Assembly: GCA_021166845.1 (NCBI GenBank)
Contig: JAJPEP010000037.1
Coordinates: 1-33,694, forward strand
Length of the DNA: 33,694 nt
Source: Thiobacillus sp.
Lineage (GTDB): Bacteria; Pseudomonadota; Gammaproteobacteria; Burkholderiales; Thiobacillaceae
Reading direction: 5' to 3'
Every line of letters begins with the position of its first letter. Positions within the stretch are counted from its first letter, which is position 1. The notes under the pieces are model-generated. The model had not been told where the DNA came from. It made no database searches and saw nothing but the letters and a program-made list of their open reading frames with translations. Positions 5,876-14,708 of the stretch are shown here, one piece after another. A program made the translations under genes and the position numbers.

Positions 5876-8311
5876 TTAGCGCCGATGCGGATGCTCGCCC
5901 GCGCGAAAATGCCGCCGCGGCCCCTTGGGGTGTTCCCGGCAGGCGCGGCGGAACGCCAGCAAGGCGTCCTGCGCGCGCCCCAGCACGCTGCCGCGGGGGT
6001 AGAGCCCTGCCGCATTCAGTTCGCCCGCCGCCACGCCGGTCAGCAGCGCGATGCCTTCGGTCACGTGATCCGCGACATGAATGTGGAAGCGCCCTGCGCC
6101 GACGGCTTCGACCAGCCGCGGCGCCAGCATCAGGTGGCGGCGGTTGCGGGCGGGGATCAGCACGCCCTGGCTGCCGTCGAGGCCGGCAGCCTCGCACACG
6201 CGGAACCAGCCCTCGATCTTCTCGTTGATGCCGCCCACCGGCAGCACCTCGCCGTGCTGGTTGAGCGCGCCGGTGACGGCGATGCCCTGTTTGAGAGGCA
6301 GGCCCGACAGCGCCGACAGCAGCGCATACAGCTCGGCGCACGAGGCGGAGTCGCCCTCCACCTCGTGGTACTGCTGCTCGAAGACGATGGATGCATTGAG
6401 CGAGAGCGGCGCCAGGTGGGCGAACAGCGCCGCCAGGTAGTTCTCCAGAATGAATACGCCCTTGTCGTGAATCGGACCGGACAGTTCGACCTCGCGCTCG
6501 ATGTTGAGCAGGCCGTCCTCGCCCGCGTAGGTGTGCGCGGACAGCCGCACCGGCAGGCCGAAACGGTAATCGCCGAGGTCGATCTGGGTGAGGCCGTTGA
6601 GCTGGCCCAGCCGCTCGCCGCTAAGCGCGATCACCACGTCGCCCTCGGCGATTTCCTCGCGCAGGCGCTGCTCGGGGTAGTCGTGGCGCGCGGTGTGCGC
6701 CGCCAGCGCCGTCTCGACGTCGGCCACCGAGACCAGGCCCGGCCCGCGTGCGCGGCAGGTCGCCGCGCTTTCCACTACCAGTGCCTCGGCGCGAGCGAAA
6801 ATCGCGCTCTCGCGCGCCTGGTCGCCCGCCTCGCGGTGCGATTCCTCGATCAGGCGCGCCACCGCCGCCGCCGAAAAATGCGGCAGGCCGAACTCGCGGC
6901 AGGCATGGGCGACGAAAATCGCCGAGGCTCGGCGACTGTCGGCCGTGGCGACGAAGCTGTCGGCGAAGTCGACCTTGGCGCGGAAATGGCGGACGAATTC
7001 CGGCGCCGCCTCCTGCAGTTCGTAGTACTGCTCGCGCGAGCCGACCAGCACCAGCTTGACCTCGACGTCGACGGCTTCCGGCACCAGCGACACCGCGGCA
7101 ATCGGCGAGAACGACACGCCCGGCTCCTCGATCTGCAGCCGCCCGCTGCGCAGGAAGCGCCGCAGCTGCTCCCACACCAGAGGATCGGCCAGCACATCGC
7201 GCAGATGCAGCATCAGAAAACCGCCGTGCGCCTGCAGCAGGCTGCCGGCGCGGATGCGCGAAAAATCGGTGACCAGCACGTCGTTTTCGGACTGGTACTC
7301 GATGCTGCCGAACAGCGCGCGGAACAGCGGGTTGTCCTCGACGATCACCGGCGCGCCGTCGAGGCCGCCGTTGTCGACCACCAGGTTGACGCGGTAGCGC
7401 GCCAGCACAAAATTCAGCGCTTCCAGCCGGTCCGCGTCGTCCTCGCTGCCGCTGAACAGTTCCAGATTGTCGAACACGTCCTGTTCCAGCGCGTCGAGCC
7501 AGGCGTTGAGCTTGGCGGCGTCCTTGATCTGCTTCTTCAGCCCGTCGCGGATCGCCTGCAGTTCGCGCTCGATGAGCGGCTTCACAGTCTGCCGCCGCAA
7601 TGCGGCCAGCGCCTCGTTCATCGCACGCTCCAGCGGCTGGGTCTTCTCGATGTAGCGGGTGATCTCTGCACGCAATTCCTGCTCGGCCTGCTCCACCTGG
7701 GCGCGACGCGCTTTCGGCAGCGCCAGCACCTCGTCCTCGGTGAGCGCCTGCCCCTTCTTGCCGGTCAGCGTGAACAGCATGCGCCCGGCCTCGCGGTGCA
7801 GCGAAAAGCTGCGTGCCTCGGCAAATGCCGACAGCTCGACGTAATGCCGCTCCATGTCGGCCTTCCAGGCCTTCTCGATGCGTTCGCTCTCGGCCTTGTA
7901 ATCCTGGCCATTCAGCCGCTGCGGGATTTCATCCTGCAGCGACTTCACCGCCTGCGTTAGCGACTGGCGCAGCTGCCGCCCCTCGCCGGCCGGAAGGCGC
8001 AGCGCCAGCGGCCGCTCCGGCGCGTCGAAGTTGTGCAGGTAGCAAAGGTCGGGCGGCACCCGCTTGCTCGCCGCGACTTCGTGCATCGCCTGCTTGAGCA
8101 GCGAGGAGCGGCCGCTGCCGACCTCTCCGAGCACGAACAGGTTGTAGTTGGGCTGGTCCATGCCGAGGCCGAAACGCGCGGCCGCCTCGGCGCGCGCCTG
8201 GCCGATCCACGGCAGCGGCTCCTCCAGCAATTCGGAGGTGTCGGCAAATCCCAGCGCGGCGGGGTCGAGGGTCAGGCGAAGGTCGGCGGGAGAGAGGGCG
8301 GCAATCGGCAT
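5876..8311 (-). CDS. Lon-like AAA+ serine protease (AAA_32 / Lon_C type)
   Basis: An 811-residue protein with an N-terminal AAA-like segment, a long charged helical insertion (about residues 110-280), a second AAA part and a C-terminal Lon protease domain. The catalytic dyad is visible: Ser655 in EGDSASCAE and Lys698 in GGINEKIEGW, 43 residues apart as in E. coli Lon. The nucleotide loop reads GEVGSGRSS, with Arg where classical Walker A has Lys, so ATP use may differ from Lon. It lacks the Lon N-terminal substrate domain and belongs with the proteobacterial LonB-like group, whose substrates are mostly unknown. It is probably cytoplasmic, is alone in its strand context and is followed by a REP-like hairpin. 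Confidence 0.88.
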   Translation of the reverse strand: MPIAALSPADLRLTLDPAALGFADTSELLEEPLPWIGQARAEAAARFGLGMDQPNYNLFVLGEVGSGRSSLLKQAMHEVAASKRVPPDLCYLHNFDAPERPLALRLPAGEGRQLRQSLTQAVKSLQDEIPQRLNGQDYKAESERIEKAWKADMERHYVELSAFAEARSFSLHREAGRMLFTLTGKKGQALTEDEVLALPKARRAQVEQAEQELRAEITRYIEKTQPLERAMNEALAALRRQTVKPLIERELQAIRDGLKKQIKDAAKLNAWLDALEQDVFDNLELFSGSEDDADRLEALNFVLARYRVNLVVDNGGLDGAPVIVEDNPLFRALFGSIEYQSENDVLVTDFSRIRAGSLLQAHGGFLMLHLRDVLADPLVWEQLRRFLRSGRLQIEEPGVSFSPIAAVSLVPEAVDVEVKLVLVGSREQYYELQEAAPEFVRHFRAKVDFADSFVATADSRRASAIFVAHACREFGLPHFSAAAVARLIEESHREAGDQARESAIFARAEALVVESAATCRARGPGLVSVADVETALAAHTARHDYPEQRLREEIAEGDVVIALSGERLGQLNGLTQIDLGDYRFGLPVRLSAHTYAGEDGLLNIEREVELSGPIHDKGVFILENYLAALFAHLAPLSLNASIVFEQQYHEVEGDSASCAELYALLSALSGLPLKQGIAVTGALNQHGEVLPVGGINEKIEGWFRVCEAAGLDGSQGVLIPARNRRHLMLAPRLVEAVGAGRFHIHVADHVTEGIALLTGVAAGELNAAGLYPRGSVLGRAQDALLAFRRACREHPKGPRRHFRAGEHPHRR

Positions 8312-8375
8312 GGCGTGGGTTCAGGCCTGTGTAGAGTTTCTGGATTATTGCGCAAGACCGGCTGGCGGGCCCGAT

Positions 8376-9563
8376 TCATGGCGTCAGCAGGCCGGCCCAC
8401 TGCGCCTGGCTGCGCAGGTAATGCGCGCGCAGGCTCGCCGCGTTCTCGCGCAGCACCCCGGCGGGCACGGCCAGCGCCTGCAGCAGCGCGGGCTCGATGC
8501 GGTCGGGCGTCACGCTGCGCGGGACCGCGTCAGGTTCCCAGGTTTCGGCAAAGGCGGCCCGCTTGTCGGGGGGCCGGCCCTGCTGCGGCGGCACGAGGCT
8601 GACCCGCGGCAGGCCGTAGGCCAGCGCGACGATGCGGGCGTGCAGGCTGCTGCAGACCGTGCCGCGACTGGCCGCGATGAGGGCGCAGATGTCCCACAGG
8701 TGCAGCGACGGGAACAGCCGCGCGGCGCCGGGCGGCAGGCGATGCCGCAGTTTTTCGTAGAGCGCAGGATCGTCGTGCCACGGCGCCGCGCCGGCGCGAA
8801 ACAGCGCCACGCCCAGGCCGGTCGCCGCAGCCGCCCGCGACAGGCCGTTCGCCAGCGCATCCAGGCTTGCGTCGTCGGCAAAATCGGCGCTGAACTGGCA
8901 CGCCAGGTAGCCGTGCGGGAAGGCGTCCAGGACGGCTTTCACCGGCCCCGTATTGTGATGCTGCCGGATCGTCTCGCTGAAGCAGTCTGCCACCATCACC
9001 GCCGGGTCGGGGCACAGCGGGGCAGCGATGCCCTCCGCCCGCAACGCGGCCTGGGTGACGTGATCGCGCACGCTGAGCCAGTCCGCCTGCCCGAGCGCCG
9101 CCTTCACCTCGTCCCGCTGCGCGGCCGGCAGGACATCCCATTCGACCCCGCCGACGGCGTTGAAGACCAGCTTGCCGCCCGCCGCCAGCGCGTCGCGCCC
9201 GACGACGTAGGGCATGCTGCGCGAGGTGCCAAGCTGGCTTGCCGCCCACGCGGCGGCCGCCGCCGGGTCGTCGCCGTAGCGCGCGATGGCGTCGACGGCC
9301 GCGGCCGGTTCGAGCAGCATGACCGCGGCCTGCCAGGCGCTGCAGGTCAGCAGTTCGCCGCCGGCGTGGATCAACTGCGTCGGCCGTGCCGGGGGCGGCG
9401 CCACCCGGTGTCCGCCGAAGGCCCGCAAATCGCGTGCCGCCAGCCCGCAAAAGTCGAATACCTGCCCCGGCAACAGTGCCGCCAGCAGATGCGGGAACAG
9501 CAGGTCGCCGAAGTTGTGGCGGTCGAAGGCGCCGAACAGGACCGGCGGGGGATGCGTGCTCAT
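8376..9563 (-). CDS. polysaccharide pyruvyl transferase family protein
   Basis: A 395-residue protein with the features of the pyruvyl transferase (PF04230) fold: VLFGAFDRHNFGDLLFPHLLAALL at the start, NAVGGVEWDVL, ADWLSVRDHVTQAALRAEGI, LCPDPAVMVADCF, the LWDICALIAASRGTVCSSLHARIVALAYGLPRVSL late motif. Members ketalise sugars of exopolysaccharide with pyruvate from PEP or act as related transferases. The start at 9563 places the GDxxF motif near the N-terminus as in the family; it has only a weak ribosome-binding site. It stands alone here rather than in a polysaccharide cluster, so the acceptor cannot be guessed. The Lon-like gene follows 64 bp downstream on the same strand. Confidence 0.82.
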   Translation of the reverse strand: MSTHPPPVLFGAFDRHNFGDLLFPHLLAALLPGQVFDFCGLAARDLRAFGGHRVAPPPARPTQLIHAGGELLTCSAWQAAVMLLEPAAAVDAIARYGDDPAAAAAWAASQLGTSRSMPYVVGRDALAAGGKLVFNAVGGVEWDVLPAAQRDEVKAALGQADWLSVRDHVTQAALRAEGIAAPLCPDPAVMVADCFSETIRQHHNTGPVKAVLDAFPHGYLACQFSADFADDASLDALANGLSRAAAATGLGVALFRAGAAPWHDDPALYEKLRHRLPPGAARLFPSLHLWDICALIAASRGTVCSSLHARIVALAYGLPRVSLVPPQQGRPPDKRAAFAETWEPDAVPRSVTPDRIEPALLQALAVPAGVLRENAASLRAHYLRSQAQWAGLLTP

Positions 9564-9617
9564 TGTCTGCTTTGGCGGCTCGAAAGGGTTTCGGGACGGC
9601 TCATAACGCTTGGTGTA

Positions 9618-9673
9618 CGTAGGGTGCGCTCTGCGCACCGTTACTATTGTTGGTGCGCAGAGCGCACCCTACG
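9618..9673. repeat. GTAGGGTGCGC-type dispersed inverted repeat, perfect arms
   Basis: A 56 bp element with two perfectly complementary 22 bp arms (CGTAGGGTGCGCTCTGCGCA and its complement at the ends) around a 12 bp loop. It lies between the divergent pyruvyl transferase and MFS genes. It is the same family as the repeat at 441-496. Confidence 0.9.
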
Positions 9674-9691
9674 ATATAAACCCCGCGCCCT

Positions 9692-9718
9692 GTCATTGCC
9701 AGCGAAGCGAAGCAATCC
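9692..9718. repeat. CATTGC-AGCGAAGCGAAGCAATCC dispersed repeat unit
   Basis: A copy of a motif seen also at 18463 and, in part, at 5778 and 13393: CATTGC, then AGCGnAGCGA, then GCAATCC. It is only 19 bp from the preceding palindrome, so two repeat families lie next to each other upstream of the MFS gene. Confidence 0.6.
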
Positions 9719-9828
9719 TTACCGTGGTTCAGCATTCCCCCGGATCGCTGATTCTTCCCGGTCGCGATTTTTTCGCATCCCGCGCGATTTCGCACTACAT
9801 TCGCAAAAAATCTCTCATACGCCACCCG

Positions 9829-10989
9829 ATGAAACCTGCCCAGCCTTCCTTCTTCGTCCTGATCGCGCTCATCGGGGGCCTCGCAATTTTCAGTTCCACC
9901 CTGTCGAAGACCCCGGTCCTGCCGCTGTTCGCGCTGTCGCTCAACGCCACACCGGCGGAAATCGGCTGGATCGTCATGGCGTCGACGATCCCCGGCATCC
10001 TCATCAGCTACCCCGCCGGCGCGCTGTCCGATTACCTCGGCAAGCGGCGCGTGTTGTTGGCCTCGCTTGTCGTGTTCGCCAGCGCGCCTTTTCTGTATCT
10101 AGTGATCGAAACCGCCTGGCAGCTGATGGCGCTACGCTTCTATCACGGCTTCGCCACCGCGATCTTCGGCACCGTGGCGAGCGCGGCGATCGCCGAGCGC
10201 TACAGCGCCGACCGCGCGGCGCGGCTGTCCACCTATTCCTCGGTCACCATCGTCGGCCGCTCCATCGCGCCCTTCCTCGGCGGCGCGCTAATCTCGCTGG
10301 CGAGCTTCGGTGCGGTGTACGTCGCCTGCGCGATCGCCGGCGTGCTGGCGCTGGCGACCGGGCTGCTGCTCAGGGACCACGAGCCGCGCCCGACGGCGCA
10401 GCTGGAGCTGCCGCATTTCTGGTCGAGCCTCGCCACGGTGCTGCGCGACCGCGGCATCATGCTGGTGAGCCTGGTGGAGGCGGCGCAGTACCTGGTGTTC
10501 GGCGCCATCGAAGCCTTCCTCGCGCTGTTCTCCGCCTCGCTCGGCATCCCGGCGTGGCAGATCGGCGTCATCCTCGGCGCGCAGCTTCTCAGCATCGTTT
10601 TCGCCAAGCCGCTGATGGGCCGGGTGTCCGACCGCGTGGGGCGCCGCCGCGTCATCCTGCCGGGCCTGCTGATCGGCGCGGCGAGCGTGGTGCTGCTGCC
10701 CTACTTCCCCAGTTTCATCGGCCTGTCGGTGCTGAGCCTCGTCTTCGGCCTCGGCTTCGCCACGGTCACCTCGTCCACCGCCGCGCTGGTCGCCGACCTT
10801 ACCCGCGACGGCCGCTACGGCTCGTCGATGGGCGTGCTGCGCACCGTGATGGACGTCGGCCAGTCCATCGGCCCGGTGCTCACCGGCTTCATGGTCGGCG
10901 TCGCCGGCTACGCCAGCGCCTTCACCCTGCTGGCGGCGATTCTGGTGGCGGCCGCGCTGATGCTGGGGCTGCTGCTGCGCGACGGGTAG
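9829..10989 (+). CDS. major facilitator superfamily transporter
   Basis: A 386-residue inner-membrane protein with about 12 hydrophobic segments in two halves. The MFS loop 2-3 motif is GALSDYLGKRRVLL, and its repeat in the second half is GRVSDRVGRRRVIL. The length and gene style fit a drug/metabolite:H+ antiporter, but nothing fixes the substrate. The ATG at 9829 begins a normal MFS N-terminus; the frame is open upstream through the repeats at 9618-9718, which are not protein-like. The gene for a small Cys-rich exported protein follows 45 bp downstream with its own strong ribosome-binding site. Confidence 0.9.
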   Translation: MKPAQPSFFVLIALIGGLAIFSSTLSKTPVLPLFALSLNATPAEIGWIVMASTIPGILISYPAGALSDYLGKRRVLLASLVVFASAPFLYLVIETAWQLMALRFYHGFATAIFGTVASAAIAERYSADRAARLSTYSSVTIVGRSIAPFLGGALISLASFGAVYVACAIAGVLALATGLLLRDHEPRPTAQLELPHFWSSLATVLRDRGIMLVSLVEAAQYLVFGAIEAFLALFSASLGIPAWQIGVILGAQLLSIVFAKPLMGRVSDRVGRRRVILPGLLIGAASVVLLPYFPSFIGLSVLSLVFGLGFATVTSSTAALVADLTRDGRYGSSMGVLRTVMDVGQSIGPVLTGFMVGVAGYASAFTLLAAILVAAALMLGLLLRDG

Positions 10990-11034
10990 CGCATCGGCTA
11001 TAGTGAGGCGGCCACTTCTCCCAAGGAGACCCCC

Positions 11035-11325
11035 ATGCGCTTCCGTTCCCTGTTCGCCCTGCTGGCCTTTGTCCCGGCCTGCTTCATTCTCCCGGCCGCC
11101 GCCGATTCAAGCGTGGATCACACGCGTGCCGCGGCACCGCTGGAAACGATTTCGCCCCAGGCCTGCCCCGACGATGCGAAGGGCACGCATCTTGCCCAGC
11201 TCGATTGCTGCAAAGGCCACAAAGGCATCTGCGGCTGCCGCGCCGGCAAGATCGTTTGCTGCGATAGCACCATCAGCACCGAGCCGGGGTGCACCTGTCA
11301 TGGGGATGAAGGAATCGTCGAATAG
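11035..11325 (+). CDS. small exported Cys-rich protein
   Basis: A 96-residue protein preceded by AAGGAG. The first 23 residues form a signal peptide. The mature chain has nine cysteines (44, 58, 59, 66, 68, 75, 76, 86, 88) in the pattern CC-KGHKG-ICGC-RAGKIV-CC, ending EPGCTC. Paired CC and CXC motifs suggest either a disulfide-knotted periplasmic protein or metal binding. I have seen similar CCKGHKG...CGC...CCD proteins annotated as hypothetical; no function is known to me. The gene may be cotranscribed with the MFS gene. It is followed 19 bp later by a broken antitoxin gene. Confidence 0.72.
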   Translation: MRFRSLFALLAFVPACFILPAAADSSVDHTRAAAPLETISPQACPDDAKGTHLAQLDCCKGHKGICGCRAGKIVCCDSTISTEPGCTCHGDEGIVE

Positions 11326-11344
11326 CAAACAACCGTTTACGGGC

Positions 11345-11528
11345 ATGGCCAAAATGGCTGACGCATCTGACAAGACCAAGACAATGCCCTACAACCTGGC
11401 CGAGCAACTACGCACGCCAGAGGAAAGTCTCTACAAGGCGCTCAGTGAAAACGGGAATCCAAGTTTTGCTACCGCACTTAAAAGTCGCGCGCGCACTTGG
11501 CGTGCGACTGCATGCGGAAGCGGCTTGA
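11345..11528 (+). pseudogene. decayed HigA-type antitoxin (addiction-module antidote, TIGR02684-like)
   Basis: The frame from 11345 reads ...MPYNLAEQLRTPEE, the typical N-terminus of this antidote family, then jumps straight to SLYKALSENGNPSFATALK, which belongs to the C-terminal half of the helix-turn-helix domain. Roughly 45 residues usually lie between them, so the middle, including the first helices of the HTH, appears deleted. A second lesion follows: the frame shifts in an A4 run at about 11477-11480, and skipping one A restores VARALGVRLHAEAA and a stop at 11526-11528, the expected family C-terminus. No toxin gene of the RelE/HigB type lies beside it. I read it as the remnant of a lost toxin-antitoxin module. 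Confidence 0.72.
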
Positions 11529-11567
11529 GAACCAGGTTGCGGGATGGCGCTTCCCCAGCCGGCCGTC

Positions 11568-13292
11568 TTACTTGCTGAGCGCCACCCAAACGCCACCCCA
11601 CCCCGCCTCCGGTGGCGCCTGTCGGAACACCGCGATACGCGCCAGCATGACCTGGCCGGCCTGATCCTTCGGTTCGATCGCAAGGCATTCGCGGAACGCC
11701 GCTTCGGCCGCATCCCAGTCCTGCGCGCGGTAGCGCGTCAGCCCGGCTTCGTACGCCCGCACCCGCTGTTTGTCGCTCTCGCTCACCTCCGCCGCCAGCC
11801 CCAGCAACTCGTACACCCTGACCGGCTCCAGCTTGCCGGCGACGCGCAGGCTGTCGATTTCCCGGAAAGCCAGCGAGTCGCCGGCGAGGGTGCGCGTCGC
11901 CTCGCTCGCCAGGATGCGGGTGCCGTAGAACTTGTTGGCCTGTTCCAGGCGTGATGCGAGATTCACGGTGTCGCCGATGACGGTGTAGCCGCGCGAGGTT
12001 TCGGAGCCGATGTTGCCGACGGTGACCTCGCCGCTGGCGATGCCCATGCGCACGTTGACCTCGGGCAGGCCGTAGCGCACGCCGAACAACTCGGGCAGAC
12101 CGGCACGGAAGGCTTCCATCTTCTGCATCTGTTCCAGCGCGGCGAGGCAGCCCAGCCGCGCGTGGTCGGCGGGGTCGGTGAAGGGCGGTCCCCAGAAGGC
12201 CATCACCGAATCGCCGATGTACTTGTCGACGATGCCCTGCCGGCTGCGGACCACCTCGGCCATCATCGAGAAATAGCGGTTGAGGAAGCGCACCGCGGCG
12301 TCCGGCGTGAGGCCTTCGCACATCCGCGTGAAGCCTTCGAGGTCGGAGAAGAACACGGTCATCACCTGGCGCTCGCCACGTTCGGCCGGGATGCGGTTTT
12401 CCAGCAGGCTCTTCACGATGCGCGGATCGACGTATTGGCCGAAGGTATCGCGGATGCGCTCCTTCTCACGCAGCCCGACCACCATGTGATTGAACGAGGT
12501 GGCCAGCGTGGCCAGTTCGTCGTGGGTGCGCACCAGGATTTCCACGTCGAGGTCGCCCGCCTCGACCGCGCGCGTGCCGCCCACCAGGCGCTTGACCGGG
12601 TCGACCAGCGAGCGCGTGACGAAGGCCGCGAAGATCAGCCCGAGCGTGGTGGCAAGCGCGGTGATGATCCAGTTGAGGGTGGTGGCGCGCGCCTCCTCCG
12701 CCTTGGCCTGCAGCGCGGTGTCCCGGGTCAGCTTGTTGAGCAGGTCGATGGCCTTCTGGATTTCGACGTCGACGGTGTCCTTCTCGCGCAGCAGGGTTTC
12801 GCGCACGATTTTCTGCGAACGCGGGGTGCCTTCTTCCGCCTCGATCTGGAACAGGCGGAAAGTCATGTGAAAGTGCTGGCGCGCGGTCTGGATCGCGGGC
12901 AACTGCTCACCCAGCCTGGCGAGGGTCGGGCGGTCGAGTTCGATGCCCTTTTCCGCCTCCGCCTCGGCGAGGAATCGCAACGAGGAATCGACGATCTGGT
13001 CGGCGTTGACCCCGCGCATGTCGAAGCCGTTCGACTCGCGGGCAAGAAAATCCGCGTCGGGGCGCGCCACCTCCATGCCCGCCAGCATGCGCTCCATGTG
13101 CACCATCTGCTGGCGAATGAGAATTTCGACGCTGGCCACCTGCTGCTGCAGCGGCAGGTAGTAATCGGAAAGCGCCCGCACCTGATTGTTGAGGTTGCGG
13201 AAATTGAGCACCGACAGCCAGGTGACGACCACCATCAGAGCCAGCAGGGCGGTGGTGATGCTGAAGATCTTCAGGCTGATGGGCAGTCGCAT
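11568..13292 (-). CDS. membrane adenylate cyclase, class IIIb, with HAMP domain
   Basis: A 574-residue protein. A membrane helix (about 8-28), a largely helical periplasmic sensor region (29-205), a second membrane helix (206-226), HAMP (227-280), a class III cyclase domain (about 305-490) and a C-terminal TPR-like tail (510-565). The catalytic set is complete: metal Asp317 in FSDLEGFT, purine-reading Lys357 and metal Asp361 in VDKYIGDSVMAFW, then YTVIGDTVNLASRLE with Thr at the second purine position and the Asn and Arg of the transition state. Lys/Thr indicates an adenylate cyclase of subclass IIIb. It should make cAMP in response to a periplasmic or membrane signal. Both flanking genes, aroC upstream and the antitoxin relic, are unrelated. 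Confidence 0.88.
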   Translation of the reverse strand: MRLPISLKIFSITTALLALMVVVTWLSVLNFRNLNNQVRALSDYYLPLQQQVASVEILIRQQMVHMERMLAGMEVARPDADFLARESNGFDMRGVNADQIVDSSLRFLAEAEAEKGIELDRPTLARLGEQLPAIQTARQHFHMTFRLFQIEAEEGTPRSQKIVRETLLREKDTVDVEIQKAIDLLNKLTRDTALQAKAEEARATTLNWIITALATTLGLIFAAFVTRSLVDPVKRLVGGTRAVEAGDLDVEILVRTHDELATLATSFNHMVVGLREKERIRDTFGQYVDPRIVKSLLENRIPAERGERQVMTVFFSDLEGFTRMCEGLTPDAAVRFLNRYFSMMAEVVRSRQGIVDKYIGDSVMAFWGPPFTDPADHARLGCLAALEQMQKMEAFRAGLPELFGVRYGLPEVNVRMGIASGEVTVGNIGSETSRGYTVIGDTVNLASRLEQANKFYGTRILASEATRTLAGDSLAFREIDSLRVAGKLEPVRVYELLGLAAEVSESDKQRVRAYEAGLTRYRAQDWDAAEAAFRECLAIEPKDQAGQVMLARIAVFRQAPPEAGWGGVWVALSK

Positions 13293-13392
13293 TGGTCAGG
13301 CACGGAAGGCGCAGGAATGTAACCATAGCAGCCTGGCCGCCAAAATCCCGGGAGGACGCGCCCTATGGGAACCTTGACGAATTCAGTAGGCC

Positions 13393-13412
13393 GTTATTGC
13401 GAGCGCAATGAC
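13393..13412. repeat. short CATTGC-type palindrome after aroC
   Basis: GTTATTGCGAGCGCAATGAC is a near-perfect palindrome made of two back-to-back arms of the CATTGC repeat. It lies just beyond the aroC stop codon and could act as a weak 3'-end hairpin. Confidence 0.45.
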
Positions 13413-13415
13413 AAA

Positions 13416-14528
13416 TTAACCAGCGTCACCCTGGATCGCGCCCGGAACCACCATCGTTCCAGGCGCCACATCGCCGCACTGCGCGCGGTGGCGCAGCGCG
13501 TGGTCCATCAGCACGATCGCCATCAGCGCCTCGGCGATGGGGGTGGCGCGGATGCCGACGCAGGGATCGTGGCGACCGTGGGTGACGACCTCGGCCGGCT
13601 GGCCATCGAGGTCGATCGAACGGCCGGGCAGGCGCATCGACGAGGTGGGCTTGATCGCGATGTGGGCGACGACGGGCTGGCCGCTTGAAATGCCGCCGAG
13701 CACGCCGCCGGCGTGGTTACTCAAGAATCCCTCGGGGGTGATTTCGTCGCGGTGCCCGGTGCCCAATTGCCGGGCGGCCTGCATGCCGTCGCCGATTTCC
13801 ACGCCCTTGACGGCGTTCAGCCCCATCAGCGCGTGGGCGAGGTCGGCGTCGAGCTTGTCGTACAGCGGCTCGCCCCAGCCGGGCGGCACCTTGTCGGCGA
13901 CCACGCTGATCTTGGCGCCGACCGAATCGCCGGATTTGCGCAGCGCATCCATGTAGGCCTCGAGCTCGGGCACGATGGCGGCATTGGGCGAGAAGAAGGC
14001 GTTGTTGCCGATTTCGTCCCACGACTCGAAGGGGATGTCGATCGGCCCCAGCGCGCTCATGTAGCCGCGGATGACGGTGCCGTATTTTTCCGCCAGCCAT
14101 TTTTTGGCAATGGCGCCGGCGCCGACGATCGGTGCCGTAAGTCTGGCAGACGAACGCCCGCCGCCGCGCGGGTCGCGGAAGCCGTATTTCTGCGTGTAGG
14201 TGTAGTCGGCGTGGCCGGGGCGGAAGGTCTCGCCGATGTTGCCGTAGTCCTTGCTGCGCTGGTCCTCGTTGCGGATCAAAAGCGCGATCGGCGTGCCGGT
14301 GGTCTTGCCCTGGTACAACCCGGAGAGGATTTCCGCGGTGTCGGATTCGCGGCGCTGCGTCACATGGCGCGAGGTGCCGGGCTTACGGCGGTCGAGATCA
14401 TGCTGGATATCGGCCTCGGCGAGCGCCATGCCGGGGGGACAGCCATCAACCACGCAACCGATGGCGGGGCCGTGCGATTCGCCGAAGACGGTGACACGGA
14501 ACAGTTTGCCGAGTGTGCTGCCAGACAT
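13416..14528 (-). CDS. aroC: chorismate synthase
   Basis: A 370-residue enzyme for the last step of the shikimate pathway: EPSP to chorismate, with reduced FMN as cofactor. The signatures are clear: [18 protein letters not shown] near the N-terminus, [48 protein letters not shown], and [17 protein letters not shown] and [18 protein letters not shown] in the C-terminal half. The length is normal. The ATG at 14528 matches the family start [20 protein letters not shown]; the frame is open upstream without protein-like sequence. The gene is divergent from the transaldolase gene, with 180 bp between the starts. Housekeeping enzyme, cytoplasmic. Confidence 0.98.
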   Translation of the reverse strand: MSGSTLGKLFRVTVFGESHGPAIGCVVDGCPPGMALAEADIQHDLDRRKPGTSRHVTQRRESDTAEILSGLYQGKTTGTPIALLIRNEDQRSKDYGNIGETFRPGHADYTYTQKYGFRDPRGGGRSSARLTAPIVGAGAIAKKWLAEKYGTVIRGYMSALGPIDIPFESWDEIGNNAFFSPNAAIVPELEAYMDALRKSGDSVGAKISVVADKVPPGWGEPLYDKLDADLAHALMGLNAVKGVEIGDGMQAARQLGTGHRDEITPEGFLSNHAGGVLGGISSGQPVVAHIAIKPTSSMRLPGRSIDLDGQPAEVVTHGRHDPCVGIRATPIAEALMAIVLMDHALRHRAQCGDVAPGTMVVPGAIQGDAG

Positions 14529-14708
14529 GGGAATAAGCCTGAAAATGAGCCGAAATAGTGCGCCGAAGTCTAGCAGCCTGCCGGGCTTGAAGGAAATCGG
14601 CTGCAACTCCGACAGGCCGCCGGCGCCGGCGCCCGCCGAACTTGCCGTCACAAGACGGCTCTATCCTTGGCTACCATTCCAAAACCCATCCAACCAAAAG
14701 GACCGCCC

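Noticed and set aside
5801..7960. 719-codon open frame on the plus strand
   Set aside because: It is antisense to the Lon-like gene, has Arg/His/Gln-rich translation without domains, and arises from GC-rich codon bias.
8148..11003. 951-codon open frame on the plus strand
   Set aside because: It covers the antisense of the pyruvyl transferase gene and an out-of-frame reading of the MFS gene; both have clear family matches in other frames.
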